Position numbers and translations under genes: made by a program
In this document: piece by piece, positions 10,734 through 22,975 of the stretch
How the letters are laid out: each line of letters starts with the position of its first letter
How positions within the stretch are numbered: position 1 is the stretch's first letter
DNA from: Pascua guehoae
Taxonomy: Eukaryota; Basidiomycota; Tremellomycetes; Trichosporonales; Trichosporonaceae
Assembly (NCBI GenBank): GCA_001600415.1
Contig: BCJX01000001.1
Coordinates: 2,346,271 to 2,410,270 of the forward strand
DNA: 64,000 nt
Reading direction: 5' to 3'
The notes under the pieces: generated by a model
The model's database searches: none
What the model was told of the DNA's origin: nothing
The model's input: only the letters and a program-made list of their open reading frames with translations

Positions 10734-13682
10734 TGTGTCGCGTGTGTGGGAACAGGAAAGCAAATGCGCGTGCGACGTGCGCGAGTTGTCGACGACACGA
10801 TACGAGTTTGACTTGTAATGATCCTAGCACGCGTTGTGGATGGATGCTGTGGAAAAAAAGTCGTACATGAACGGTTACGTGAGTTGGGCGGCAAACTCGG
10901 TGACATGGCCATGGCACCCGGGTACGCGCGCACGTTGCCGCATCGCAGGCCGCGTCGGGGCCCGATCGACAAGGTCAAATGACGTAGCTGGCGAAAAAAA
11001 ACGTGGCTAACATGTGCCAGGTAAAGAGCGGGAGCAAATGAACAGCACAGAAGGCACCGAGCGAGCTCTTGATCGTTGCTTCAAGCGTTGCCTAACTGCA
11101 GCATTGTGAGGCCAGATCAGATCAAACCCAACATCAGATGGACGACCATGACAGACAAGGTATTATCTCCCATGTGCACGGGCAGAGAGACCTTGAGCAC
11201 GTCTGGAAGTGAGTTTTGGGCGCCCAGGCAATGTCCCGCACCAACCCACACCGTGCTTTTCATCGATTCTGTGGACTCCTGGGCATGCTCACTGGCCAAG
11301 ATACAAAGAAGCCTGACTCGCCAAAAGATAAGCCTCGTATGGGGCTCGAACCCATGACATTTTGATCTTTACTGATTCGGTAGTAAAAGTCAAACTATCT
11401 TCCGACTGATATAACGAGGCTGGTGCTCAAAGTCACCGGTGTGCCTCCGCAGCGGACACGATAAGAACCACCTGCTCCGTCCTCGCCTGACCTGACGATT
11501 GTACTGACAAACGTGTCCCAGAGTGCAGAAAGATGGAGCTCACGCACCTTCCTAGGAGGAGATGGACAACGTGGAGACAACAGCCGTTCATGCCTCGAAG
11601 AGATGTGCCAGTTGGACAACTTGGCAACAACTGCGTGTGCTCGACTGGGCAGTGTGGGTACTGGAACAGCACCACACAGCCAGTGTATTTCGGCCAATCT
11701 GTGTGCCGCTTTATACATTGTGCTCGTACATAGTGGCACGGACGTCCGTTCCCCGGACAAGTTTAGGTGTCACCCTCTCGGCTCTTGTTGCAAGCGAAGG
11801 GGCTGCATAAAGTCGTCCGACGCAAAACCGAAAGCACCGAAGATATGGACAGTGAGATACGTTCATTGCCGAAATCCCCACAATATCACTGGCCTGATCG
11901 GTCTCCGCACGAGCACGTTTATTGTCTGATGAGTTGTGGGGAGACCCTCTCGAGCCTTGATAATGTGGCCCGTGCGCTCCAAACGCCACACGGTGCGAGT
12001 CTAAATCCCCTGGATAATACGTGCGGGCTTGATATCCCCACTCTTGCAACTGATTCACCTCTCGACGTCCCACCCGACTGGAAGCAGGATAAGACGGTTT
12101 GCTTCCCACCCCTTCTTGCGAGCCTCGGCAGAAAAGGCAATGTCTTGGGCATCGGAAATCCGGCCATGGGGCTCCCCCCAGTCCCCTCAATGCCCGTGTG
12201 GTGTCGCAAACTGAACCTGAGGATTTGGGGCGCATGGACGCCATCGTTATCGTGGCTCTGGATCGGGTTTTACAGCGATCCGCGCACGTCTGTTCTTCTG
12301 TGATTGATACAAGTCGACGAATCATTGTCCACCGGGTGCTTGTTGCCGACTCCAAACTGTTCACAATAATTTGCCACATGCCACACTGGGACACCAAAGC
12401 GTGCTCGCGTCGCGTCACGAACCCTCGTCCCAGGGTGCCCAGCGACCTAACGCCCCGTGCACGGTGGCTCGTGAGGCGTCGCACCCCACAATCCGCACGA
12501 CCCAATGCGGAACCCCGCAGCGCCACTCGGATCCCCGCTTCTCCTTGTCCCCGTGTCCTTCTTTCTCGCCCCCGTGTCCGCGTCCGATGAGCACGGGACC
12601 GAGTGATGCAGAATTCTGCCAATGACGAGGTGAGGAAGATACAGGGTCAGCTCGATGAGTTCTATTGCAGACGGCTACCCTTCCCCAATAATTTTGTGCA
12701 TGTTCAATCATAGGATTAGCAGGCCAGCGGACACAGTGGAAGCATGTTGATGTGGGTGAGTTTTCCCAATGGAGTGACAACAATTCCGACTGATCGTCTG
12801 CGCCAATGCCACCTGCGTCATGGTGATTGCTTGACACACCTTGTATCCCTGTGGGGCACTGGTGTTCGCGTTTGTTGGGGTATGTGAGACATGGGGCAAC
12901 AGCAGGAAGGACATGGGAATCGCTCAACTTGGTATCGGTGGCCTCAATGCCCGGATAGCACAGATAATTCCTGGCCACCCCTATCCCCTCGCTAACCTCC
13001 CTTGTCACGCTCGCACAGACCCCGAAAAGGTAAACGCCTTTTGTGCCCCCTTTTCGACCGTGTCCCAGATAGGGCATGGTATTTCCCTAGTCGTTCTGCA
13101 TAGTTGTTAGACTATCAAGCGCCACTTTGCGTTCCTCCGGTGGCATGCTTATTGTGTGACAGACCTGTCCTCCTGTCGTCTGCTCGGATCCCACACCCTT
13201 TTAGCCTTTGCTGTTTCAGCATCCGCACGCACCCACGCTGCGGCCGCACAGAGCTTCCGCGGCGGCCAGTGGTTGCCAATGAAAAAATACAAGAATCAAT
13301 GAGTACCACAGGAAACGAGCTCCCAACCGAGGAGACCGAGGGGACCGAGGGGCGTTGGGGAATCGGGACTAATAGGCAGGGGTAGTCACCCAAGTCTAGC
13401 ACGAGTTGGGCGGTTGATGTTCGGCTTGTTGACATGACTCATATCGCTTAAAAATATATGAGCGTTCCTGGCCGAGCACGCCAAATGGGGATGATAGCAC
13501 TGAGAGCACGATGGTTGCGATCGGAGAGAACAGGAGTGGGCTCGAGCATATTATTAAAAAAAAAACGTTCCTGTGCTCTCCGTGTCCGATGTGATCGCAG
13601 TGGCTGGTGCATGCGTAGTCTGGTACAATGCTAAAAATATATGCTTCTTCGGGTGGAACAAAACCCCTTCTCTATACAACGT
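10734..13682. other. Gene-poor interval containing one tRNA gene
   Basis: Apart from the tRNA at 11331-11420 no gene was supported. Open frames around 11.4-12.6 kb exist on both strands over the same bases and show no codon bias or domain signature. The segment near 10734-11000 is the probable PDAT promoter. An A run occurs near 13556-13564. Confidence 0.4.
11331..11420 (-). tRNA. tRNA-Lys (anticodon UUU) with 17-nt intron
   Basis: The minus strand folds as a full cloverleaf. Acceptor stem is GCCTCGT/ACGAGGC with discriminator T. D arm is TATC-AGTCGGAA-GATA. Anticodon stem is TTTGA/TCAAA. T arm is ATGGG-TTCGAGC-CCCAT. The anticodon loop is CTTTTA followed, after position 37, by the intron CTACCGAATCAGTAAAG (11367-11383), then A. 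The mature length is 73 nt plus CCA. The intron's GTAAAG can pair with the anticodon-loop CTTTTAC, as expected for the tRNA splicing endonuclease. The variable region ATGTC matches fungal tRNA-Lys(UUU). Confidence 0.9.
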
Positions 13683-14627
13683 TTACTGGGGACCCTGGGT
13701 GAGGCCTAGGTCCGAGATGAGTCCGGTCTGGAGGTCGTACAGCCAACCGTGAACGTGGACCTTCTTGCCCTTTGCCCAGGCAGTCTTGATGGTCTGTGCG
13801 TGTCAGTTGGGTTCCACCAGTTGGGTGAAGAGTGCGAGCAATGTGGGTACGCAAATGCGAAAAAAATGCGGGGACCCCTCAGAAATTGTGGGGCAGTGCC
13901 AAGAAAGGGAGGCTGGCAATGCGGGCAAAATGCCACACCACAGACTGAGTGCGACATACAGGGGCGAGTACTCACCTCTGTGGCAACCACGTTCTCGACG
14001 CTCTTGGCGACATTGGCGCGAACGAGGTCCTCGGCAGTGGAGCCCGACGGCAGGGTGTGGCGGAGCTCAATGAGGGGGTGAAGGAAACGCGAGAGGTGGT
14101 CTGCAGGAAGGTCGCCCGGGACAGGCTTGGCCGATGCAAACGCAGCGTTGCAACCGCCGCAGTTGGTGTGGCCGACGACGACGACTGATGGAGACAAAAG
14201 AGTAAAAGAATCGGAAAGTGGCAGGATCGGCAATGAGACGTGGAAAAGGCAATGTCAGACAATTGATCGCCGCCACAATGGATGTCGTACTCACCGTGCT
14301 GGGCAGCGAGGGAAAGAACACCGTAGGCGAGGACGGCGTTGGCAGAGCTGTCGTCCGACTGGAACTGGTTGGCAATGTTGCGCTGAGTGGTGTCAATAGT
14401 GAACTACAGGGAAGTATCCGGTTACCAACGTGGACAAAGACGTCTCCGGGCTTGCCCTTGAGGACAACGCTCTCGGGAACACGGGAGTCGGCACAGCCGA
14501 TCCAGAGAACAGGAGGTGCCTGGGCTTTTGCGAGGGTAGGGAGGAACGCGGGGTCGACAGCGTTGGTCTCGGCAACCCACTCCTGGTTGCCAGAGAGGAA
14601 GGGGATGAGCTCGGGGAAGGCGGCCAT
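13683..14627 (-). CDS. Beta-class carbonic anhydrase
   Basis: Interconverts CO2 and bicarbonate. In fungi this feeds carboxylases and CO2 sensing. Four exons (14430-14627, 14295-14382, 13976-14184, 13683-13793) give 201 residues starting MAAFPELIPFLSGNQEW. Zinc and catalytic residues are present: Cys and Asp-Arg in WIGCADSRVPE, and His and Cys in VVVGHTNCGGC. The C-terminus VHVHGWLYDLQTGLISDL is typical of the family. Intron 1 uses a GTTGGT donor, chosen because it restores DVFVHRNIANQ. An in-frame open stretch continues about 219 codons upstream, but its bias is poor and it overlaps a better coding frame, so the short start is preferred. It has no obvious signal peptide and is probably cytosolic. 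Confidence 0.92.
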
Positions 14628-14748
14628 GGTGCTACGATTTTTGCGGAAAGATGCTACTGAGGATGCAAGATTGTTGGGGAGTGGTGGTGGTGGTTGGTCG
14701 TGGCGATGGGCGTGATGGGGCTGGAGTATGAATGTGGGGGTCGGTATT

Positions 14749-15148
14749 TTAAGATTGAACAGCGACGACGAACCCGATGAGGTTGGTGATGCGGGGCGGC
14801 TTCTCTTTGGCAGGCGAGGACGCTTGGATGCGCCACCGTGCGAATCAGCGCCGGAGGATGTGGGGACTGCGTTGCTGCGGTGGAGGTGTTGGATCGCAGA
14901 AGACGTGGGATACGCGCGGGCCGCGGGGTCGGGGTCAGGTGAAAGTTCCCACACGCTGGAACTGCTGCTCGTGTTTCCGCTTGTGATCGGGGTCGTGCTG
15001 GCGCTGCTCGCACTCGACAGGCTGGCACTGGCACTTGCAGAAGTCACACCAAGCGTCGCACTGGCCTGCAAAGACGATGAGCGCGCAAAGAGACACGCAG
15101 ATTCTCCGGGAGCCACGGAAATGCACGAGACGTCTGGGAAGGGGGCAT
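14749..15148 (-). CDS. Possible small Cys-rich protein with C-terminal hydrophobic segment
   Basis: Not recognised. In the presumed 5' region of the carbonic anhydrase gene a different minus-strand frame has strongly gene-like codons (TGC, GAC, TTC, AAG, CAG, GAG). It reads CDAWCDFCKCQCQPVEC, then an Arg/Gln/His-rich part. A later block reads PAKEKPPRITNLIGF then VVAVQS and a stop. A three-exon model (15097-15148, 14955-15065, 14749-14822) joins these in frame from ATG at 15148, which has A at -3, giving 78 residues with six clustered cysteines. The first intron would be only 31 nt, shorter than usual. Alternatively the first block starts in the same frame at 15124 with a signal-like stretch CVSLCALIVFAG. 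Confidence 0.35.
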
Positions 15149-16785
15149 GGTGTGACAGTCGAGTATCAAAGGATGACCATGCTGGGCGGGGATCGAGCTC
15201 GAGGATGTAGGCTGATTGGAGGGGTGAGTGTGATGGTGGTGCTGGTGGTGCTGGCGGCGCGAGCGCGAGCACAGGCGACGACATGGCGATAGTGTGGACC
15301 AGGGGTACAATGAGATCGAGTGCGGGGTCAGTATCGCCGGCGTGCTTGTGTATTGGGAGGAGGGGCCTGGACGACCCAAGCGCCGTAGTAGTGAGAAGAA
15401 GAGTGAGTGAGTGAGGGAGCAGCTGCTGTTCGATGGGTTGGAGACGAGACAGCTCCATCCATGTCTGACTTTGTCGCCCAAGGCGCGACGTCGGGATAAG
15501 CCTTTGACCCGATTCGCGTCCCGAGCAACGAATGAACGTTTCGACTTGGGCCCTGTCGCTCTCCCGAGTGAAGACCGAGACTAAAAATTCTTGCGTCTGG
15601 CGTTTCGGCCCCAGTCGGCCCACGCGCATGGGGGTCCGCACGCGCGCCATCGGATGCCACTTGCCCGCCACACACGTCAATGGTGAGTCACCTAGACGCC
15701 CATGGCTACCTATCCTGGTGCGTCAGACACCCCTTATTTCACCTCAACCCTTTGCGCGAACCCCGGTTGTGTCTCGGTCCGGGGCTTTGGGCGGCAGGCG
15801 AGCCTTCAACGGCCCTCCATCTCGGCCACTTTGTGCAATCTCATGCAAGCTGCCACCACGGATCAGGTCGGAAACGCACAATAAGGCCGCCACACGTTTC
15901 CTCACAGCCAATAGCGTCTGGGTATATCATCAAACCTTGAAAGCTAACACACGTTAAGCTATTTGCACAACGCGCTACTGGGTGCGGCGATTGCGCAAGG
16001 CACGGAACGGGCACACATTTTTATTGACAATCGCACACCCCTTTGCCCGCATGCCGCACATATTTCCCCGCCCCCCGCCCCACCAAAGATGATCGCCAGC
16101 GCGTCCATCATTCATTGTTCCCGAGAGGGGCTCCAAACAGCTTCCGGCGACCTGCTCCTTTTAGTACAGTATGTCTCCTGTGACGGAATGAAGGTTTCCT
16201 GCCCATGGATCTACACGTGCGTTGGAGGGTCTTGCCAAACCTTGCGCTGGGATGGGCGAAGGGGGAAAGGGGCGAGGGGCAAAGGGATTGACGGTCCCCG
16301 TGAACACGCCAGTGATGCCCTTTGCCTGGGTGCAGGTTGTCTTGGTGACGTGGTCTGTACAGCGTCAAGGTACCCCCGACTTGGGTAGGATTCTACAACA
16401 ACGCTCAGGTGAGGCGGACGATTTGAGACTTTTGAGTGGCGGTTTGGCGGCAGCCTATATTCCCGTCCACAGAGGTGGGTGTGGCACGTCAAATGTAAGC
16501 CCACATGTGGGTCTTTCGACCCATTCGAGAGTGTCACATCAGCATCACTCAGTGTAGTTCCGTTATTGCTATGTTGTCCAACGTGTGGCAAAGTCATTCA
16601 ACTGAGCCATCTCGCTTACCTCGGCTCCACTGGTACAGCAGTACCCTCAGTTTGGAAGGGCGCCTCGAATGAACGCTTGAAACAGAAAAGCTCAGTCTCC
16701 TGCAAGCTTGTGACACAGGACGCCATCACACCCGACAGGAGCATGCCCAGGTTCAAGAAACTCTCCATAGGAGTGTAGTGGTGGA

Positions 16786-16805
16786 GCCTTCGGAGTTCCG
16801 AAGGC
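16786..16805. repeat. Perfect 9-bp-arm hairpin
   Basis: GCCTTCGGA, a 2-base GT spacer, then TCCGAAGGC, a perfect palindrome. It lies 56 bp before the 28-bp inverted repeat. Confidence 0.7.
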
Positions 16806-16861
16806 GGGAGGACGTCCGTGGGGGGGAGGGGGAGGCCAGAGTAAGGCAAGGCAAGAGAGCT

Positions 16862-17021
16862 GTACAGTGGCCGTCAGAAAGGTTGCGACCTCCAATGCGT
16901 TGCGCCACGCCCATTCCATGAGACTTCTGGTATATTGCAAGGCAGAAGATCAGAGGCTTTGGGTCAAGCATACCTGAGGCCGCCCTGGAGACAGTCACAA
17001 CCTTTCTGACGGCCACTGTAC
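16862..17021. repeat. 160-bp element with 28-bp terminal inverted repeats
   Basis: The left arm 16862-16889 begins GTACAGTGGCCG. The right arm 16994-17021 is its reverse complement with one mismatch (27 of 28). The 104-bp interior has no coding potential. The structure fits a MITE-like non-autonomous element or a foldback. No clear target-site duplication could be read, because the GTAC ends are themselves palindromic. Confidence 0.6.
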
Positions 17022-19528
17022 TTCCGAAGCGGATCGCTTGCCAAGGAACTTACTTCGCTGAAGCGATCAGACTTGGGCTGGCAAGAAACATCGGCAAGGG
17101 GCTGGCTATTGGTAGAAACGGACCGTACATGGGAGGCCACACACGACCTTAACCAGACCTGAAGCACTCTCCACTGTGATAATCGTTGAGCTCATTGCAC
17201 TTGTACATAGACCAACCTTGTCATGCAGGCCGAGGCCTTGAGACCCCTGCCGAAGCCATTAGTCTTATTGGGAGAGCCATTCTCATTCAGGCAGCACAGA
17301 TAGTCTTTGCCATTCTTACAGTTGTGTGCCCCGATAGACTCCCACCTCGCATGGTCCGAACCGACATCAAGATGGGTTTGCAGTGGTCATACCAGTTCGT
17401 ACGCTTGAGGGCACCTCAGTTTTTGAAGGTCCTGTCAGGAGGGAGGAGAAATTTGGTGGCGACACCGTAATGTACCGTCGCCGTCGTATGGGTTGCACTT
17501 CCCCATAGGCAGGCGAGGGAACCTTGCGGAAACCAGTATCACCCTTGGGCACTCGTTTGACCAACCACCGAACTTCGCGACATGATTCTTCATATTGAAC
17601 AACCACTGGCGTTAACCACAAGCTCTCACCCCTGTCACGCGCAACTTGATGAGAACTGTAAAAGAGTAAATGTGATTAACCCATACATGATAAAGATATC
17701 TACTACAAGCTAGTCACCATTTGGCAACCATGAACCATTTCGACCGTGATACGATGCGAGAGGGATGCACGGTGGCTCTTTGCAATGGACGGGCCTCCCG
17801 TCCATTGGATAGGTGTGCGTTTTAAGGTGGCGTTAGTAGCGCATCGTCAACCTTTCGGACGGTCATTGTACGACAGCGCTGGCAACAGCGGCGGCCTCGT
17901 CGAGGGGTGGATCAGGGTCGGCAAACATCGTCTCATACGGTACGGTGACAGTCTTGTTGTGGGACGTGTATCAAATGGCCACGGGACCCATGCTGTCCAG
18001 GGAGGCAGCTACCGCCGTCCCTCCCGTCCTTGTTGCAGACAAGAGAGCACTAGCCGTCCGCCGTACCATCCGGCTGGCTGCAGCCATGATAGTCGTCGCC
18101 ATGGTGCTCAGGGTGGTGAAAGCTCGGACAGGTTTTATTGCTTGTGTTGTACAACTGACAGCCCTAAGCACTGTAGTCCGTTCAGACGATGCATTGTGAC
18201 AGTAGGGCCCAAGCAGTAAATGATCCTCGTCAAGGGCAGGACGGGAACGTTGAATCACCGCCCACGGCGGGCAGCTGTGTCATCGCTGATCGTACCAGGG
18301 GTTGCTGATCCACAAAGCACCAAGGAGGCACTCGACGAAGCTAGATGGCAAGAAAGCCGTGTTCCTCAGGACCATTGGGCCTACGACTAGTGTGTGCTTG
18401 TGTTTGTGTCTGCCTATGCGCGTTGCAGCGCGCATGCAGCGCCTCACAAGCCTGGCTCCGTTGGGCTTTATTTATGTGCAATAAAGTGCCACAAAGATAG
18501 CCAAAGATGGTCGAACAAAGGCGCCAGGTTGTGGAACAGGAGCATCCAAGACAGGGGAGGTAATCCCCTTCAACCCGAAGATGCTTGCTGGGCAACACAC
18601 AACTTGCACTCTGTTACAGGGCGTTGCAACTCTGAAGGAACTTGCCAGTCCCACAGCGACAGCTTGGTACCTATACTTGCCGTAATAACCACACCTGGCG
18701 TGTACTTGGGGGAGCGGACAGCCAGTCGACTGCAATACCAAGCCGGGACATGGGAGGATAGCGTGTACGGCGACGAACGACCCCCACGTTTTAGGGTATC
18801 GGTACGAGGACTTGTTACACTACCTCACAACCATGTGCGGTTGGAAAGTATTACGAGTGCCACTTCAGCGACACGCTGAATCCAGATTTCCTGGCCACAC
18901 ATGCTACCGCAGTCTGGAGGTTACTGGCCACGCCCATGTCAAGCGTGCAAGTGAGTGTCCTGAGAGTGTAAGGATACAATGTTTGCACAGGTTTGCAATG
19001 TACGAAGAATAGTCAATGCTGCTTTTGTTACTGTTCCAACCGACAGTCCCGCCTGCGTTTGGCATGGGGACCCAAGGCCCCAAAGCGAGTTTTCCAGCAG
19101 GTGGTCTTCAAGGTGCCACGTTCAAAACGGTCGGCTGAATCCTGGCGCGTGTTTCGTGTCGAATCCAACGGCCCTTCTGCAACGTTATGCGTGCGATTCA
19201 CCGGCACCGACATGATTGTCAGCAGCTCAGCAGCTTATGCTCGTTTCTTTATGAAGACCGCTCTGACTTTTCGATGCGCGTTTTGCCATTTGCCAAAGTG
19301 TCACATTCGCCAACCGCCACACCAACCCTTCCATATGGCCTCGCGCGACTTGTCCGTGCTCTGTGCCATCCGACTCGGAAAACCGTCCGGAAGACCAGCC
19401 GCGACCACCCTCCAAAGCCCCAAGCGACCCTCACAGCCCAGTGCCACACAATGCGATGCAGAGTAGTATGAAGATAATGCAGGATATCACTTGACTTCCG
19501 ACCTTGTACCTTGACCCTCAACCGCCGC

Positions 19529-22500
19529 CTACGCCGGGTCATCCATCACGAGCCCTTCCTTTCTCAAATGCGCGACAAAGTCTCTCCACACCTTTGCCCC
19601 GTCGCGGGGCAACGCCTCTGATGCCGACTTGCCAATGCGAGCTTTTTCGAGCGTACCCGCGCTGCCGAGGATGATGAGTCCACGCTTGGCGCGGGTCAGG
19701 CCGACATTCAAGCGGCGCCAGTCGGCGAGGAAGCCGACGTATCCTGCAGGATTGGAGCGGGTGGTCGAAAAGATGATGACGTCCTTTTCGCGTCCTTCAA
19801 AGCCGTCGACGGTGCGGACCTCAATGTCGCCCACCTCGGAGGCGCGGTCGCCGAGCCACGACGAAAAGGCTGCGGCGCGCTGGGGGTCGACGTGTAGAAA
19901 CTCGGAAATGACGCGGATCTGCGCGGCGTACGGCGCAATCACGCCAATGTCTCCACCCTTCAGGCCCGGGTTGCTCGCGAGCAGGTCGGCGACAATGTCG
20001 CACACCCGCCCTGCCTCGTGGTAGTTGGCGATCGAGCGGTGTTGTGGCGACTCGGGGTACGCGTGATTGAGAAACGTGACGTTTTGCCTCTCGCCTTGCT
20101 CGTTCTCCACCAAAAACGCAGTTTCAGGCGGGACGAGATCTGGACGAACGCGCCCGTCTGCAAACACAGTGCCGTCCTTGAGGAGCGAGTTGTAGAATGT
20201 CCGAGAGGCAAACGACGAGATGGACGGGTGCATTCGGTACTGCGTATCCAGCATGATTGATGGCACGTCTGCATGTCAGAATGACAACCAAGTCCTGAAC
20301 GGCACTCACGCTTCTCATGGATCAACCGCTCAAACAGACTGGTGGCGAGGCCGCCCGCTTGCGCCTCTTCGCTGACAATGACAGGTGGGAGCTGCTTGTG
20401 GTCGCCAATGATAGCGACTTGCGCCGAGCCCTTTGTGAGCGGGACGAGCGAAAGTGGCTCTGTAGCCATGCTCGCCTCGTCGAGGAACACGAATGGAAAG
20501 TCGACCGCGTCGAGGAGGCGCGACGTGGCAGAGAGACAGGTTGTGCAGATCTGCGTGTGAGTGTTTGCAGTCGATGACAAGCTAGAGACAACCGTATTCA
20601 CTCACAACATCGGCATCCGCGAGGACCTCAAACTGTACCCGCTTGCGCATAAAGTACATCCGCCCATTCAATTGATTGATCGTCTTCTGCAGCGTCTCCT
20701 TTGCATGTTCTGATGTCAGGTCGTATCCTCCGTGTGCGACTCACTGCTCAGGCGCTGCTGGCCCATCCGCTCTTGGGCCCTTTCGCGCTCGCTCTTGAGC
20801 CGCTCCATTTCGCTCCAGAGCGGGTGGCGTTCGAGGGCCGCTTCAAAGGTGTGCTCCTGGAGATGTTCGGGGACACGGACGGCCGTTCCAAAGCGCAGTG
20901 CTTTGAGTCCGCGCCCGACTAAGCCGTCGACGAGGTTGTCGACGGCAACGTTGGTATGTGCGCATACCAAGATAGGGTGAGGGATCTTCCAGTGTTCCTG
21001 TTGGGTCAGCCAACTCCATAGACTGTGGACCCACCTTGAGCAACCGGATTGTTTCGACAATGACACGCGTTTTTCCCTGTCTGTCAGTACTATTCCTCAC
21101 TTACTGCGACGATCAACGCACCGTGCCTGGTGGTCCTTGGACGAGACTGAGACGTTCGCTGAGCATCATTGCAATGGCGCGTGTTTGACTGGCGTTGAGC
21201 AGCACTTCGGGGTCGCCCTCGACGGCGAGCGGTGGCACGCCCTCGGGTGTGCGATATCTACGTGCCCAGCTGTTGATGAGCTGGTTTGCGGCAATGATCC
21301 CACGGGGGGCTGCGGACGTATGCTGCGAAGGCGAGAGCGTGGCATCGACGTCCGACGGAGCCATCTTGGCTGCGTCGCTCCAGTCCTCTGATTCCACATC
21401 GGCCTCAACAGCGGCGGTAGCACTGGTCTCGTCTGCACTGGCTTCCCCTTCATGAACGGCCTCCCGTTCATTCAGCGGGAGAGTGTCCCCTGGCGCGTCA
21501 TACTCGGCCTGGAAGCGGCGCAGGAGGAGGTCACGCAGGCCAGTACCGACGAGGACGGCCTGTTCCATGTTTGGTTTCCGGCGCTTTTGGTGTGCGAGAA
21601 GCGCCTCGTCTTCCGGTGCGAGTTTGCTGCTAAGAACAGATGGAGGTTGCGCCGCGGCGCCAGCCATGTCCTGCGCGACGGGATCGAGGTTGAGGCGGTC
21701 GATGGCCTCGCGCTGTCGCTTGATCGCAAAGTCCGAGCAGCCAATGTCAATGCTGCGGGGTCAACACCAATCGACTCGGGATCCGCCGTCAACTCACCGC
21801 CAGAGACCAGTTTCGAGATGATCAGGCAAGCTGGGGAACAACACACGAATGTGGCCCCTGGCCTTGCTAAACACGCTGCCCTTGAGCGGCTGCCCGTCGT
21901 CATCAGTCGCGGGGTCGTCGAGCGGGTCAGTCCTGGACAAGAGCACCGTCTGCCCCGGCTCAAACTGGTGGCCTGTAAGTGGTCGCGTGGCTGCCTTTCC
22001 CAGCCGCACAAACGTAACGACTATGCCTTCAACGGTAAAGCGTGGCTGCCACACGGCGCTCGCGCCCAACTGGTCCAGCATGTAGCCTTCGCGCACGAGC
22101 CGGTCGTCGGGCCACTCGCGGAGGCGCGCGTTGAACTGTGCCTCGGCTTCCTCCTGCTCGGCCTGTAGGAGTGGGATGAAACTGTTGTCAGTCATCCTCG
22201 CCTCAAACTCGGAATCACTCGGTACTCACTGCTGCGCATACCGCCCGATCTCCGCATATAATGGCTCCACCTCGTTCACCTTTGTAATGGGCGGCATGAC
22301 CCGCCGCCGAAACGCGTCGGGGAACCAGTACCCCCCCTCGGCCCTCGCACTCTGCGAGAGCGCGGTGCCGCGCCAGTCGAACCGCGTGCGATCGGCATCG
22401 GGCACGGTGCCGGGCGGAAGGGGCGGGAGTGCTCGCTCGTCCTTTCGTCTCCGTCGACGGCGCGGGGTGCGGAGCGCCGCGTCGTAACTGGGCGGCGCGG

Positions 22501-22975
22501 ACGCGGGTTTGGGGTGTGGGGCATCAAACGATCCGAGACGCGATTCGGACTCGGGCTCGTCGACCGAGGGAGCGGGCGAGATGTCGGCGTCGGTGAGGTG
22601 GAAGTAGTCTTCGACGGGGATGTGACGGGCGGATGCAGCGGCCGGGGAACGTCTCGCGACCGTGGTCTGGACCGAGGCCGAGTCAGAGACCGACCGCGAG
22701 GATGGTGGCAAGGATGGGGGGGAAGATGACCACGATGCCACCTCTGGATCCATGTAGGACAATCCGGGCAGGACAGGCTCGCTGTCCTCTGCCGACGCCG
22801 CAAAGAGCGCATCAACCTCGTCACCAGTCAGTTCTGGAGCGGTGGGTGCCGTCGCCGCGGCCGCGTTGGACCGTGTGGACGCGCTCCCGCGCAGGTGTAA
22901 CATGGCCGAGGCGTGGACATGGCGCTGTTGTAATTGTCGGAGTCGGGGTAGCGCTGGAGAGCATGGATGGCTCAC
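19529..22975 (-). CDS. Upf1-like superfamily 1 helicase (IGHMBP2/Hcs1 type), possibly mitochondrial
   Basis: ATP-dependent 5'-3' DNA or RNA helicase. All core motifs are present in order: Walker A VQGPPGT continued after an intron by GKTRVIVETIRLL; Walker B LDEASMATEP; GDHKQLPPVI; LDTQYRMHPSI; VDGFEGREKDVIIFSTTRS; and RRLNVGLTRAKRGL. The region before Walker A (EGYMLDQLGASAVWQPRF) resembles the OB-fold segment of Upf1/IGHMBP2-like enzymes. There are several short introns, one inside the Walker A coding sequence. The predicted N-terminus (MSHPCSPALPRLRQLQQR, then HVHASAML) is basic and lacks acidic residues, like a mitochondrial presequence. It is followed by a long Ser/Pro-rich disordered part. 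The start was chosen as the first ATG of the open frame. Subfamily and location are inference. Confidence 0.85.

Larger units (their letters stand above)
15149..19528. other. 4.4-kb gene-poor interval
   Basis: No gene supported. It is less GC-rich than its flanks and shows no sustained codon bias on either strand. A short frame at 17945-18199 has a hydrophobic stretch but no recognisable relative. The interval holds the 160-bp inverted-repeat element at 16862-17021 and a 20-bp hairpin at 16786-16805. It may contain decayed mobile sequence, but no transposase or reverse-transcriptase motif was seen. Confidence 0.4.

Noticed and set aside
11711..12622. 303-codon minus-strand frame
   Set aside because: No recognisable domain, frequent rare codons, and plus-strand frames equally open over the same interval.
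14628..15284. Long in-frame N-terminal extension of the carbonic anhydrase
   Set aside because: The 219 open codons are Ser/Ala/Pro-rich with weak codon bias. A different frame in the same bases is better coding sequence, and the short start gives the usual family length.
17945..18199. Plus-strand frame with a hydrophobic stretch (LAAAMIVVAMVLRVVK)
   Set aside because: The resemblance to the tandem membrane family at 44-47 kb is too weak, with no shared motif and poor codon bias.
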